From assembly GCF_051659545.1 (NCBI RefSeq), contig NZ_JBOFOR010000273.1, positions 71,369-135,368 on the forward strand: DNA of 64,000 nt. Reading direction: 5' to 3'. The stretch is from JBOFOR01 sp051659545. GTDB taxonomy: Bacteria; Bacillota; Clostridia; Peptostreptococcales; Peptostreptococcaceae. The position numbers were made by a program, and so were the translations under genes. Positions 8,283 to 16,749 of this stretch are shown here, piece by piece (position 1 is the first letter of the stretch; each line of letters starts with the position of its first letter). A model generated the notes under the pieces. The model was given only the letters and a program-made list of their open reading frames with translations, ran no database searches and had not been told where the DNA came from.

Positions 8283-9203
8283 TTAAGCCCATTTTAGTTT
8301 CTGTTTTTCTTCTATTAATCTTTCAAATTCACTTTCGCTTAAATCCTCCGTATCAACTATTTTACCTTCGAATTCCACTTTAGTTGAACACATATAGATG
8401 GACTTGTCTTTTCTACTCTTTTTTGCTATACTTTTCTTAATCTTAGTTTTAGTGCTTTGTGCATTAGAACTTGAAGCATCGACTATTCCCGTAGTTGGTG
8501 CTTTTTTATTATTCAAATACACTTTGTAGATGTAAGAGAAAGACTTACCTTCTTGTGCTACGGTAATCTCTATTGCTTGTAATAACCTATCCTTGTCCAA
8601 AGTTTGTATCATTTTTTCTTGTACATTAGATACTTTAAATCCATAGCTTTTTACAAGAGCAACTCTTTCATCTTCTAAGTCTAGCTTTTGTTGGAATGCT
8701 CCTTCTACAATTTCATTTTCTAAGTTCAAGTGTGGTTCTTCTAAACAACTACAACAACTTATTTTTAATAATTCTTTTTTAGATGTATCAAACACCGTTT
8801 CATTCTTAGTTTCAACAACCGTATCACTACCCTTGCTATGTGTATTGATTTTACTAAGTTTGACCGTTTTATTTTCCGCGTCAAATACCGTATCATTTAC
8901 CGTTTCACTAATTGACAAATAAAAATACACAGATGCTTGTGTACTTGATTTGCTTAATGAAATTGGCTTGATAATTTCTAATTCAATAAATTTCTTAATC
9001 ATTCTTTGAGCCTTAGCCAAAGAAATATTTAAATCCTTGCTAATATTTCTTGTACTTAGATAAAGTTGACCTTTACCTAACTCACCTTTAAGTCTTTGTA
9101 AATTCTCTTTCTGCATTAGGTAATGATTCAACCTAATCAAGTCTACGTCTTTGTTTACATCGAATTCTAAGACTTTATTATTTAATTTATAATAGCTTAT
9201 CAT
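8283..9203 (-). CDS. Winged-helix replication protein, phage-type
   Basis: 306 aa. Residues about 25-98 form a winged helix (LSTRNISKDLNISLAKAQRM, then IEIIKPISLSK...SVYFYLS). Next is a low-complexity linker with repeats NDTVFD, SDTVVE and NETVFD, then a C-terminal helical part with a basic patch KTKIKKSIAKKSRKDKS. This layout is usual for phage and ICE replication or primosome-loading proteins. The gene has a near-consensus SigA promoter (9239-9267) and AAGGAG upstream. It is the last gene before the att junction, the side where integrative elements often carry replication genes. The exact family is uncertain. Confidence 0.6.
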   Translation of the reverse strand: MISYYKLNNKVLEFDVNKDVDLIRLNHYLMQKENLQRLKGELGKGQLYLSTRNISKDLNISLAKAQRMIKKFIELEIIKPISLSKSSTQASVYFYLSISETVNDTVFDAENKTVKLSKINTHSKGSDTVVETKNETVFDTSKKELLKISCCSCLEEPHLNLENEIVEGAFQQKLDLEDERVALVKSYGFKVSNVQEKMIQTLDKDRLLQAIEITVAQEGKSFSYIYKVYLNNKKAPTTGIVDASSSNAQSTKTKIKKSIAKKSRKDKSIYMCSTKVEFEGKIVDTEDLSESEFERLIEEKQKLKWA

Positions 9204-9238
9204 TTGCTTATACTCCTTCTTTTTAAACTTTAAGACAG

Positions 9239-9267
9239 AGTATATACACCTGTTTTGGAAATGTAAA
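9239..9267 (-). promoter_or_regulatory. SigA promoter of replication gene
   Basis: On the minus strand, TTTACA (9267-9262), a 17-nt spacer and TATACT (9244-9239), about 35 bp before the ATG at 9203. Confidence 0.65.
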
Positions 9268-9279
9268 GATAAATTTTTC

Positions 9280-9309
9280 TTGACTATATTTGAGATATGC
9301 GAGTATACT
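9280..9309 (+). promoter_or_regulatory. Outward SigA-like promoter
   Basis: TTGACT (9280-9285), an 18-nt spacer and TATACT (9304-9309) on the plus strand, pointing at the tRNA fragment. There is no open frame between it and the terminator at 9474-9505. A transcript would carry the tRNA-Leu 3' half. Confidence 0.45.
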
Positions 9310-9414
9310 AAAAATAACTTAATTTTGATAGGGTTCGTTTAAATCTCAAAAACTAGAATAGATTTAACCTGTTGAAAATACTTATGTGTAGGCTTGTTTT
9401 AATTGAAAAGTTAA

Positions 9415-9469
9415 CTCAAAATCCGTTGGTTTAAGTATCGTGTGGGTTCGAGTCCCACATCCGGCACCA
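9415..9469 (+). other. attachment-site copy of tRNA-Leu(CAA) 3' half
   Basis: The sequence reads as the 3' part of a tRNA. It has an anticodon loop CTCAAAA (anticodon CAA, Leu) at 9415-9421, the 3' anticodon stem TCCGT, and a long variable arm as in class II tRNAs. The T-arm GTGGG-TTCGAGT-CCCAC (9442-9458) is followed by acceptor strand ATCCGGC, discriminator A and encoded CCA (9467-9469). The bases before 9415 do not pair and contain no D-arm or 5' acceptor strand, so it is not a functional tRNA. It marks the right end of an element integrated into a tRNA-Leu gene; the intact gene should lie to the left, outside the window. Confidence 0.85.
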
Positions 9470-9473
9470 ATTT

Positions 9474-9505
9474 AAAAGAGAGATTATGATTATAATCTCT
9501 CTTTT
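9474..9505 (+). terminator. Terminator behind the tRNA fragment
   Basis: A perfect 14-bp hairpin with a 4-nt loop and a T-run, starting 5 nt after the encoded CCA. It is probably the original tRNA-Leu terminator, and can also serve the convergent 60-aa gene. Confidence 0.8.
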
Positions 9506-9513
9506 ATTTTTAT

Positions 9514-9696
9514 TTAATCTGATTTTTTAGCTTTATTGTATTGGTTTTGTTTTTTAGTTTTGTTAGTTCCACTATCTTTTGCCCCGATTTTCATTCCATC
9601 TTCTATTCCTAATTCAGAGCCATGTTCAAAGTACATTTTTCTCATTTCTGCATTAGACTTAGGTCTATCTTTAAGTCTATTTTTGTTGTTATCCAT
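9514..9696 (-). CDS. Small hydrophilic protein, unknown
   Basis: 60 aa, Lys/Asn-rich, no membrane segment: NRLKDRPKSNAEMRKMYFEH, then GSELGIEDGMKIGAKDSG. GGAGGGT lies 10 nt upstream of the ATG. Small hydrophilic proteins of this look occur among spore-associated proteins of Clostridia, but no known SASP signature is present. It is the first gene on the chromosome side of the element junction. Confidence 0.5.
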   Translation of the reverse strand: MDNNKNRLKDRPKSNAEMRKMYFEHGSELGIEDGMKIGAKDSGTNKTKKQNQYNKAKKSD

Positions 9697-9799
9697 TTAA
9701 AATAACCCTCCTAGAATTAATTTATTCTTAAGATTAATTTATCCAAAGTTTTTTTCAATATTCTAGGTTTAATGTAAAATTAAATTTATAACTATTAAA

Positions 9800-11500
9800 C
9801 TATTTAGAATGAAGCCTACTATATACACCACCTTTGTTGATTAGTTCATCGTGTGTACCTCTTTCTGTTATGCCACTTTCTGTTAATACAATTATTTCAT
9901 CTGCATTTTTAATAGTAGATAGCCTGTGGGCTACAACTAAGTTTGTCCTATCTTTGCTTAATTCCTCTAATGATTGTTGTATTTCACGCTCTGTAACATT
10001 GTCCAGTGCTGAAGTTGCCTCATCTAAAATAATTATTGGAGGATTTTTGAGAAATATTCTTGCTATAGATACCCTTTGTTTTTGTCCTCCTGATAATTTT
10101 ACTCCTCTTTCACCTATATATGTGTCATATCCCTGTGGAAGAGTCTGTACAAAGTCATGTATCCTTGCCTTTTTAGCCGCATCTATAATTTGTTCTTCTG
10201 TGGCATTAGGATTACCAATAGTAATATTTTCTCTTATTGTTCCTGTAAATAAAAATACATCTTGTGCTACTATCCCTATATTTTCTCTTAAGGACTTTAA
10301 ACTTACGTCCTTTACACTTACTCCGTCTATTTTTATATCACCTTCAGTAAAATCAAAGAATCTAGGTATTAAATTACAAAGAGTTGTCTTTCCTCCACCC
10401 GAAGGACCTACTAATGCTATAGTTCTTCCAGCATCTATTGATAAACTTAAGTTATTAAATACTTCATTTTCATCTTCATAGGTGAAAGATACATTTTCTA
10501 TATCTATTTTACCTTTCACACTCTTTAACTCTATTGGATTTTTTGATTCTTTTTCAGCCTCTTGGTTCATAATTTCTACAAACCTTTCAAAACCTGTCAT
10601 ACCACTTTGATATTGCTCCATAAAGTTTATAAGTTTTTTTATTGGCTGGACAAACATATTCACATAAAGCAAATATGCTGTAAATTCACCTAATGTTATT
10701 TCTCCTTTAAATGTAAAATAACCTGCCGACACTAACGCTACTAGTCCTAAAATATCCATAAAAAAATTCATTCCTGAAAAATATTGCGCCATTACCTTAT
10801 ATGCACTTTCTCTAGCATATCTAAATACGTCATTACTTTCATTAAATTTTTCTAGTTCTTCTTTTTCTGTACAAAATGATTTTGTTACCTTCATTCCAGC
10901 AATACTATTTTCTAGAGTTGCATTTACCTCACCTATTTTTACCCTAGTTTTTTTAAATGCTTTATTCATTCTTCCTCTTTGTGATAAAGTAAACCATATT
11001 ACAAATGGAAGTAGTGCAAATATAATTAATGTTAATTGAACATTTATACCTAAAAGTATTAAAAATGAACCTATTAACATAACCGCTGATATAAATAAAT
11101 CTTCTGGACCATGATGAGCTAATTCTGACACTTCCATTAGGTCATTTACTATTCTCGACATTATTATACCTGATTTATTATTGTCAAAGTAATGGTTCGG
11201 TATTTTTTGTAAATGTATGAATACATCGTTTCTCATATCCGCTTGCATCCTAACCCCTACAACATGCCCCCAGTATTGCATAAAATAGTTCAGACCTGCT
11301 TTAACTATAAATATAACGGTTAATGTTATAGCAAATATTATTAACATTCTTAAATCTTTATTTGGAACTACTTTATCCATTATATTACTTGTTATAATCG
11401 GATAGATTAAGTCACACATTGAAAATAAAAATGCAGCTAAAATATCTAATATAAACAACTTCTTATACGGCTTATAGTATTGTATAAACATTTTTATCAT
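9800..11500 (-). CDS. ABC exporter, fused TM and ATPase
   Basis: A 566-aa half-transporter that should function as a homodimer or heterodimer in the membrane. Residues 1-300 hold about six transmembrane helices (type IV exporter fold). The nucleotide-binding domain has Walker A GPSGGGKTT (about 365-373), Q-loop VAQDVF, signature LSGGQKQR (about 469), Walker B IIILDE with catalytic Glu, and H-loop AHRLST. Full length for the MsbA/LmrA/BmrA family. The substrate is unknown; relatives move lipids, drugs or peptides. GGGAGGA precedes the ATG. Monocistronic. Confidence 0.9.
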   Translation of the reverse strand: MIKMFIQYYKPYKKLFILDILAAFLFSMCDLIYPIITSNIMDKVVPNKDLRMLIIFAITLTVIFIVKAGLNYFMQYWGHVVGVRMQADMRNDVFIHLQKIPNHYFDNNKSGIIMSRIVNDLMEVSELAHHGPEDLFISAVMLIGSFLILLGINVQLTLIIFALLPFVIWFTLSQRGRMNKAFKKTRVKIGEVNATLENSIAGMKVTKSFCTEKEELEKFNESNDVFRYARESAYKVMAQYFSGMNFFMDILGLVALVSAGYFTFKGEITLGEFTAYLLYVNMFVQPIKKLINFMEQYQSGMTGFERFVEIMNQEAEKESKNPIELKSVKGKIDIENVSFTYEDENEVFNNLSLSIDAGRTIALVGPSGGGKTTLCNLIPRFFDFTEGDIKIDGVSVKDVSLKSLRENIGIVAQDVFLFTGTIRENITIGNPNATEEQIIDAAKKARIHDFVQTLPQGYDTYIGERGVKLSGGQKQRVSIARIFLKNPPIIILDEATSALDNVTEREIQQSLEELSKDRTNLVVAHRLSTIKNADEIIVLTESGITERGTHDELINKGGVYSRLHSK

Positions 11501-11600
11501 TAATACTCTTCCTCCCGGCTAAAATTTACTCTTATTAGATAAGTATATCATATAATTTTACCACTTTATTCATTACGTTGCTAATCATATCCTTCAAAGA

Positions 11601-11626
11601 AAGCTATAACGAATTCGTTATAGCTT
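11601..11626 (-). terminator. 26-bp perfect palindrome, likely terminator
   Basis: A perfect inverted repeat centred on GAATTC, directly after the lipoprotein gene. On the minus strand it is followed by TTTCTTTG; on the plus strand TTTTTATTGG follows. A bidirectional terminator is the simplest reading. Confidence 0.6.
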
Positions 11627-11627
11627 T

Positions 11628-12359
11628 TTATTGGCATAAATATTTCTTTATTAAGTTTATATTATTTTGACTTATTACTTGAATATCTTTAATCTTATTT
11701 TCCTGTGTACATATTCCTAAAATTTTTCCATCTTCTTTATTAATTCCACTTAAGAAATATATACTTATCTCGGAACCATTTGTATTATCGTATATTTCAT
11801 AATTAGGAAATACTTCTCCTACTATACTTTTTATGTTATTTTTATCTTGGCCAATATATTTTTTTAAATCAACGTTAATTTTCTTACTCAAAGGTAAACT
11901 CATATCATTGTAGTATCTATTTAATATTATATCTGAACCGTGATTGATATTTTCTTCTTCAACACTAAAATCTGATAATTCGTAAGTCTCTACATCTACA
12001 ACTTTATTATCTTTTATCTCTATATAGATGGCACTTTCTTCTATTTGACTTTCTTCAGCATGTTTAGGATATATTAATCTCATATTTTCAGCTTTAAAAT
12101 CTTCATTCAGTATTTCATTACTATTGATTTGTTTCGAATTTATATAATATGTAGTACAATATGGCTCTCCCATATTATTTAACACATATTCATAGTCTTT
12201 ATTCATTATTTCATTTACATCATTTTGCACCTTTGTCATTGTTTTTTGGTATACTGCTTCATTTTTTATTTCATTCCCTTTACTTATCTGATTTGAACTG
12301 CATCCTGTAATAAAGATGCTTAGTATAATAGTACTGAGTAATGATTGCTTTAAATTCAT
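11628..12359 (-). CDS. Putative lipoprotein
   Basis: 243 aa with a signal peptide ending in a lipobox (FITGC, Cys at about 20), so it should be lipidated and face outward. The mature part seems to contain two related alpha/beta units: YEYVLNNMGEPYCTTYYI... ending EIKDNKVVDVETYEL, and KYIGQDKNNIKSIVGEVFP... ending CTQENKIKDIQVI. Each has a helix, a (V/I)xxxxGE turn and two strands, reminiscent of the SmpA/BLIP fold. AAGGGGC precedes the ATG. Function unknown; monocistronic. Confidence 0.7.
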   Translation of the reverse strand: MNLKQSLLSTIILSIFITGCSSNQISKGNEIKNEAVYQKTMTKVQNDVNEIMNKDYEYVLNNMGEPYCTTYYINSKQINSNEILNEDFKAENMRLIYPKHAEESQIEESAIYIEIKDNKVVDVETYELSDFSVEEENINHGSDIILNRYYNDMSLPLSKKINVDLKKYIGQDKNNIKSIVGEVFPNYEIYDNTNGSEISIYFLSGINKEDGKILGICTQENKIKDIQVISQNNINLIKKYLCQ

Positions 12360-12589
12360 ATATTAGCCCCTTTCATTAAAACATTACCTATGTATACAAC
12401 TTATTTAAATAATATTTTTATGTATAAAATATTATTCCTATTATTTTATTTAATTATATAATATAAAAGCTTCTTTAATAATATTTATAGTAAATCTGTA
12501 ATGTTTTTGTAATAATATATGACATTTAGTCAAATCCATAAAATTAATTTATGATATAATAATAATAGATAATTTAAGGAGGATTAATA

Positions 12590-13495
12590 ATGGATTTTAA
12601 ACAACTAGAAGCATTTGTAGCTGTTGCAAAACATAAAAGTTTTTCGAAAGCTGCTAGAGAATTATTTTTAACTCAACCTACAATAAGTTCCCATATTCAA
12701 AATCTAGAAAAAGAATTAGATACTATTCTTATTAATAGAAGTAACAAAACAGTTACATTAACTAAGTCTGGTGAAATTTTATACGATCATGCTATATATA
12801 TATTAAATAATTGCAAAAAGGCTATTTATGATATAAAAGAGTTTTCAGGTAAAATAGAAGGTATTATTGATATTGCTTGCAGTTCAATTCCCGAAGCTTA
12901 TATTCTACCTAATTTTTTAAAATGCCTTTCAACTAATTATCCTGATGTAAGGTTTAACATTAGTCATTACGATTCACAATATGTAATATCTGAAATTTTA
13001 AATGAAAGAATAAGTTTTGGTCTTGTCGGTTCCAAAAATAACAATCCTCAAGTTGAATATATCGACTTAATTGATGATGAATTGATTCTTATAGCACCTA
13101 AAAATTTAAAATTAAAAAATATAGATGGATATATTGATATTGAAGAATTATACAATCTTACTTTTATTATGAGAAAAGAAGGTTCTGGAACTAGAGATTT
13201 AATTTTTAACACTTTAAATAAAAATAACTTCGATACTGATAAACTAAATATTCTAGCTCATGTTGAATCTAATAATGCCATAAAAGAAATGGTTAAAATC
13301 GGTCTTGGTGTTTCTTTAATCTCGTATATTTCAGCTTTAGACTATATAAACAATGATAATCTAGATTTTTTCAGGATAAAAGATATCGATTTCTTCAGAA
13401 AGTTCTACTTTATTTATTCTAAGAAAAAAATCTTCAATCCCTTAGAAGACAAATTTTTAAATAAATTATGTGAATACTTCAAATTAAAAAAATAG
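12590..13495 (+). CDS. LysR-family transcriptional regulator
   Basis: 301 aa. The N-terminal winged helix-turn-helix (about 1-60: LEAFVAVAKHKSFSKAAREL, LTQPTISSHIQNLEKEL) is typical LysR. Residues about 88-295 are the periplasmic-binding-like effector domain. The opening MDFKQLEAFVAVAKHKSFS resembles the regulators annotated as selenium-metabolism-associated LysR proteins, but no selenium genes are nearby, so the ligand is unknown. AAGGAGG lies 7 nt before the ATG. It is monocistronic and divergent from the lipoprotein gene. Confidence 0.85.
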   Translation: MDFKQLEAFVAVAKHKSFSKAARELFLTQPTISSHIQNLEKELDTILINRSNKTVTLTKSGEILYDHAIYILNNCKKAIYDIKEFSGKIEGIIDIACSSIPEAYILPNFLKCLSTNYPDVRFNISHYDSQYVISEILNERISFGLVGSKNNNPQVEYIDLIDDELILIAPKNLKLKNIDGYIDIEELYNLTFIMRKEGSGTRDLIFNTLNKNNFDTDKLNILAHVESNNAIKEMVKIGLGVSLISYISALDYINNDNLDFFRIKDIDFFRKFYFIYSKKKIFNPLEDKFLNKLCEYFKLKK

Positions 13496-13518
13496 ACCTT
13501 ATATATACTCTAAGGTCT
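13494..13518 (+). terminator. Terminator of LysR gene
   Basis: A hairpin AGACCTT/AAGGTCT with an 11-nt loop, then ATTTTTTAT, overlapping the stop codon. It lies between two convergent genes. Confidence 0.75.
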
Positions 13519-13531
13519 ATTTTTTATAGTT

Positions 13532-14926
13532 CTATAAATTTATATTAAAGAATGCTTTATATCCTTTGTACATTTCATATATATCAACCTTTGAAACTAT
13601 TTCATGTGGTGCATGCATATTTAAAACACCTACTCCACAGTCTATAACTTCAGCACCGTAATTTGCCAAAATGTACGCTATAGTTCCGCCTCCACCTTGA
13701 TCTACTTTTCCAAGTTCAGCAGTTTGCCATACTACACTAGCTTGATTAAATATTTGTCTTACTTCTGACATAAATTCTGCATTCGCATCATTACATCCAC
13801 CTTTTCCTCTAACTCCAGTGTATTTACTTAATACTAGACCATGTCCCATATAAGCAGAATTTCTTTTTTCATATACATCTGGGAAGTTAGGATCATATCC
13901 AGCTGAAACATCTGCTGATAATACTTTAGTATTTGCCATAGCTCGTCTAACTTTTAAATCACAATATTCTCCTTCTAAAGCTATAAGCTCTGCTACTGTA
14001 TTTTCAAAGAATTTTGAATGCATTCCTGTATTTCCTTGCGATCCAACTTCTTCTTTATCTACACATAATGTAACCGCTGTGTACTTAGGAGCTTTTGTTT
14101 CAATTATCGCTTTAACAGCTCCATATGAACATACTCTATCATCATGCCCATATGCTAAAACCATAGATCTATCAAAACCTAAATCACGAGCACGTCCTGC
14201 TGGAACGACCTCTATCTCAGCACTTAAGAAATCTTCTTCTACCATACCGTATTTTTCATTTAATATTTTTAATATGTTTTGTTCTATTGGTTCTTTTTCT
14301 TCACCCTCTAGTGGAATATGTCCAATTAATATATTAAGACCTTCCCCTGTTATTCCATCTGCAAGTTTTTTTTGCATTTGATCTCCTGCTAAGTGGACTA
14401 ACAAATCAGTTATACAGAATACTGGATCAGATTCATCTTCTCCAATACAAATATCTACTTTACTACCATCATTTAATATTACTAATCCATGTATTGCTAG
14501 TGGTATAGCTGTCCATTGATATTTTTTTATTCCTCCGTAATAATGAGTTTTAAAAAAACCTAGGTTAGCTTCTTGATATAATGGATTTGGTTTCAAATCT
14601 ATCCTTGGTACATCTATGTGACCACCAATAACCTTCATTCCTTTTTCTAGTTTTTCTTGTCCTATCACAAATAAAGCAACTGCCTTATCTTTGTTAAGTG
14701 CAAAAACTTTATCTCCTGATTTTACATTTCCCTTTTGTATTGCTTCTTCTATAGATATGTATCCATTATCCTTTGCTATCTTAACAATTTCTCTTGCTGA
14801 AGTTCTTTCTGTCTTTCCTCTATCTAAGAAATCCATATATTCTTTAGAGTATGACATTACATCTTCTATTTTTTTGTTTTCCCTTTCAACTTCCCATGCA
14901 TTTTTAAATTCATGCTTTAATTTCAT
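13532..14926 (-). CDS. M18 family aminopeptidase
   Basis: A 464-aa metallopeptidase that removes N-terminal residues from peptides in the cytoplasm; M18 enzymes form tetrahedral dodecamers with two zinc or cobalt ions per subunit. Visible metal and catalytic motifs are GGHIDVPRID (about 101), YGHDDRVCS (about 250), DKEEVGSQG (about 285; catalytic and metal Glu), SADVSAGYDPN, and NMHAPHEIVS near the C-terminus (last metal His). Length fits bacterial M18 proteins. A short DUF896 gene precedes it by 24 bp, so the two may be co-transcribed. Confidence 0.93.
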   Translation of the reverse strand: MKLKHEFKNAWEVERENKKIEDVMSYSKEYMDFLDRGKTERTSAREIVKIAKDNGYISIEEAIQKGNVKSGDKVFALNKDKAVALFVIGQEKLEKGMKVIGGHIDVPRIDLKPNPLYQEANLGFFKTHYYGGIKKYQWTAIPLAIHGLVILNDGSKVDICIGEDESDPVFCITDLLVHLAGDQMQKKLADGITGEGLNILIGHIPLEGEEKEPIEQNILKILNEKYGMVEEDFLSAEIEVVPAGRARDLGFDRSMVLAYGHDDRVCSYGAVKAIIETKAPKYTAVTLCVDKEEVGSQGNTGMHSKFFENTVAELIALEGEYCDLKVRRAMANTKVLSADVSAGYDPNFPDVYEKRNSAYMGHGLVLSKYTGVRGKGGCNDANAEFMSEVRQIFNQASVVWQTAELGKVDQGGGGTIAYILANYGAEVIDCGVGVLNMHAPHEIVSKVDIYEMYKGYKAFFNINL

Positions 14927-14950
14927 ATTTTACCCCTCCAAATTTGATAA

Positions 14951-15160
14951 TTAATTTTTATTGTTTTTCATATGTTCTTCATACTCTTCTGGCGATACTA
15001 CCTTAACAGAATCTAGTCTTGATTTAAAATGTGCTCTAAAATTTTCTAAGTATTCTTTTCTTAATACTTCTCTTTCTTGTAATTCAGCCTCCGTTAATCC
15101 TTCACTTTTGTTCTTCTTTGCTAATTCATTTATTCTATCTAATTTTTTTTGATCAAACAT
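14951..15160 (-). CDS. DUF896 (YnzC-type) small protein
   Basis: A 69-aa helical protein with the DUF896 signature: ARG-free N-terminal helix LDRINELAKKNKSEGLTEAE followed by LQEREVLRKEYLENFRAHFKSRL. YnzC-type proteins form a small helical hairpin; some are linked to the SOS region in Bacillus, but the function is unsettled. The start fits the family, yet no Shine-Dalgarno sits next to it: AAAGGAG lies about 40 nt upstream, separated by a 26-nt hairpin (15171-15196). Confidence 0.85.
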   Translation of the reverse strand: MFDQKKLDRINELAKKNKSEGLTEAELQEREVLRKEYLENFRAHFKSRLDSVKVVSPEEYEEHMKNNKN

Positions 15161-15170
15161 ATTATATTTA

Positions 15171-15205
15171 TGCTTAAAATTTTTATATTTTAAGCATTCT
15201 CCTTT
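15171..15205 (-). promoter_or_regulatory. Hairpin between SD and start of DUF896
   Basis: On the minus strand, AAAGGAG (15205-15199) is followed by a perfect 10-bp hairpin with loop ATAAAA (15196-15171), and the ATG comes 10 nt later. Folding would bring the ribosome site to about 12 nt from the start. The alternative is a 4-codon leader (ATG CTT AAA ATA TAA) inside the hairpin. Confidence 0.45.
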
Positions 15206-15212
15206 CTATTTT

Positions 15213-16640
15213 TTAATAAAATAACTTATTGCTTTTTAAATTCAATTGATTTTTGTAGTTTTCTAAAAACTCATCTAAATTATCACTTATTATAGATATT
15301 CCCTTTTCTAAATCTTGTATACTTGCCTTTGCTATGTTTATTCTAAAAAACCTATCATCAACTAAATTGTCAAAAAAGTATGTCCCTGGCAATAATGCAA
15401 CTCCTTTTGACAGCATAAAATCGGTAAAATCTTTAGATGAATATCCTCTTGGTAACTCCAAGAAGAAATTTATTCCTCCATTAGCTTTTCTTACTTTTAG
15501 CCTATCACTTAGTCTTTCTTTTATTAATTTTTTAGCCAAAATATATTTTTCTGTATATATTTTTTCTACAACTTTAATATAATCATTCCAATTAAAAAAT
15601 TCCATGTAATAATACATTGATTTTTGAATAAGTCCAGGTGTTGATATATCCGATGAATACTTTGCCCATAGTATTTTTTTTAATAATTCATTAGGTATTT
15701 CTACAATACCAATTCTAAGACCAGGCATAAATATTTTGGAAAAACTTTTTATGTATATAACTCTATTTTTATCATCATAACTTTTTAATGGTCTATTATC
15801 ATTTGATTCAAAGCTAAAATCACTTATAAAATCATCTTCTAAAATATAAAAATCATATTTTTCAGCTAACTCAATTAACTTTTTCTTCTTATATGTCGAG
15901 TATGATATTCCCGTAGGATTTTGAAAATTTGGCATAGTATATATTAGCTTAGGTTTTATCTTTTCCAGCTTTAATTTCAATATACCTATATCAATTCCAT
16001 CATCTAACATAGGTATTGATATTATTTTGGCACCCCTACTTTTAAACACTTGTATTGCTCCATTGTAGGTTGGTTCTTCTAGAAAAACCACATCAGAATA
16101 ATTTATGAGCCCTTTGCATACAATATCAATCCCCTGTTGTGCTCCTGATATTATCTGTATATTATCCTTTGTGGTTTTTACTTTTGTAGTTTTTAAATAT
16201 TCTACTATCTTTTCTCTTAATTCATCACACCCAAGACCTTCATCGTATTCAAATATAGCCTTATCTTCTTTGCTTATAGCCATATTTACAGCATTTTTAA
16301 AATCTTCTATAGGAAACATTTCCGTAGATGGATTTCCACTGTCAAAATGGATTATATCTTCATTTTTGAATTCTGTATTTGGGTCTTCCTTGTTACTTTT
16401 TAATCTTGAAACGAAAGTTCCACTACCTATGGTCTTATATACATACCCTTCATTTTCTAAAAGTTCATAAACCTTTACTATAGTTGTGTTATTTACTCCT
16501 ATAGTTTGTGATAGTCTTCTTATTGGTGGTAATTTTTCATGCTCTTTTAGTTCTTTTTCTATTATTAAGTTTTTTATATAGTTATAGATTTGTAAATACT
16601 TTTTAGTGCTATTATCTAATTTTATATTATATTTTTCCAT
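15213..16640 (-). CDS. MocR-type GntR regulator, aminotransferase domain
   Basis: 475 aa. Residues about 10-80 are a GntR winged helix (LPPIRRLSQTIGVNNTTIVK, then YELLENEGYVYKTIGSGTFV). Residues about 110-450 are a fold-type I aminotransferase domain with NPTG-like NFQNPTG, EDDFISDF and the PLP lysine in IYIKSFSKIFMPGLRIG. MocR proteins use PLP as effector; many control vitamin B6, GABA or amino-acid genes. Its target here is not evident. The divergent neighbour is histidinol phosphatase. Confidence 0.9.
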   Translation of the reverse strand: MEKYNIKLDNSTKKYLQIYNYIKNLIIEKELKEHEKLPPIRRLSQTIGVNNTTIVKVYELLENEGYVYKTIGSGTFVSRLKSNKEDPNTEFKNEDIIHFDSGNPSTEMFPIEDFKNAVNMAISKEDKAIFEYDEGLGCDELREKIVEYLKTTKVKTTKDNIQIISGAQQGIDIVCKGLINYSDVVFLEEPTYNGAIQVFKSRGAKIISIPMLDDGIDIGILKLKLEKIKPKLIYTMPNFQNPTGISYSTYKKKKLIELAEKYDFYILEDDFISDFSFESNDNRPLKSYDDKNRVIYIKSFSKIFMPGLRIGIVEIPNELLKKILWAKYSSDISTPGLIQKSMYYYMEFFNWNDYIKVVEKIYTEKYILAKKLIKERLSDRLKVRKANGGINFFLELPRGYSSKDFTDFMLSKGVALLPGTYFFDNLVDDRFFRINIAKASIQDLEKGISIISDNLDEFLENYKNQLNLKSNKLFY

Positions 16641-16749
16641 TTTATCACCACTTATATTTTACACTAATTTATTGATGGTTGTATTTATATCTGCTAATAT
16701 GTAGTATGTATATATAATACCAAAAAAATCAAGAAAAGGGGAACTATTT

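Noticed and set aside
9415..9469. A functional tRNA-Leu gene
   Set aside because: No 5' acceptor strand, D-arm or 5' anticodon stem precedes the anticodon loop; only the 3' half is present.
9834..10481. Plus-strand 215-aa frame
   Set aside because: Antisense shadow of the ABC exporter, with no ribosome site; the exporter motifs are on the minus strand.
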